Positions 5,923 to 5,961 of a stretch of 5,961 nt of DNA are shown in pieces. A program made the translations under genes and the position numbers. Location: NCBI GenBank assembly GCA_949286295.1, contig CASECK010000115.1:1-5961 (forward strand). The letters are read 5' to 3'. Below the pieces are notes generated by a model. It made no database searches. It had not been told where the DNA came from and saw only the letters and a list, made by a program, of their open reading frames with translations. Position 1 is the first letter of the stretch. Each line of letters begins with the position of its first letter. The DNA comes from an uncultured bacterium (GTDB lineage Bacteria; Bacillota; Clostridia; Oscillospirales; Oscillospiraceae).

Positions 5923-5951
5923 TTGACGCGGCGGTCCGGGGCGGGTATAAT
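5923..5951 (+). promoter_or_regulatory. Near-consensus promoter reading out of the right edge
   Basis: TTGACG (5923-5928) and a perfect TATAAT (5946-5951) are separated by exactly 17 bases, oriented rightward. Its start point would fall near 5958. The gene it serves lies beyond the window and is divergent from galE. Confidence 0.8.
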
Positions 5952-5961
5952 AGCCACAGAG

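Overview
The window is GC-rich and compact. It has AT-rich promoter islands with good sigma-A type -35/-10 boxes and purine-rich Shine-Dalgarno (SD) sites. The protein set (a DUF1538 membrane protein, a two-domain PII-like protein, the long clostridial CofE-like ligase, and GalE with a sugar nucleotidyltransferase) suggests a GC-rich gut Clostridia/Oscillospiraceae-type Firmicute. That placement is inferred from protein character, not from a database match. There are no RNA genes, mobile elements, phage genes or CRISPR repeats.

Layout. (1) Positions 77-2291, minus strand: a two-gene operon, a DUF1538 multipass membrane protein followed 16 bases later by a tandem-domain PII-like protein. The pairing looks like a transporter with its cytosolic PII-type regulator, as in AmtB-GlnK or SbtA-SbtB. 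The substrate is unknown. (2) Positions 2292-2506: a divergent intergenic region with one well-formed promoter for each direction and a spaced inverted repeat between them. (3) Positions 2507-3706, plus strand: a CofE-like (F420-0:glutamate ligase superfamily) gene of 399 codons interrupted by a single in-frame TAG at codon 253. The sequence on both sides is intact and in the same frame. A strong intrinsic terminator follows. (4) Positions 3787-5775, minus strand: galE followed by a sugar nucleotidyltransferase gene, 42 bases apart, with a clear promoter upstream of galE. (5) Right edge: a near-consensus plus-strand promoter fires out of the window toward an unseen gene.

How the genes fit together. 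GalE and the nucleotidyltransferase both act on nucleotide sugars (hexose-1-phosphate activation and C4 epimerisation), feeding Leloir metabolism or surface glycans. The DUF1538/PII pair is a probable regulated transport unit. The CofE-like protein is an orphan ligase whose substrate cannot be read from the window. The items most worth a second look are the amber codon in the CofE-like gene, the DUF1538/tandem-PII module, and the cysteine at the substrate-gate position of GalE.
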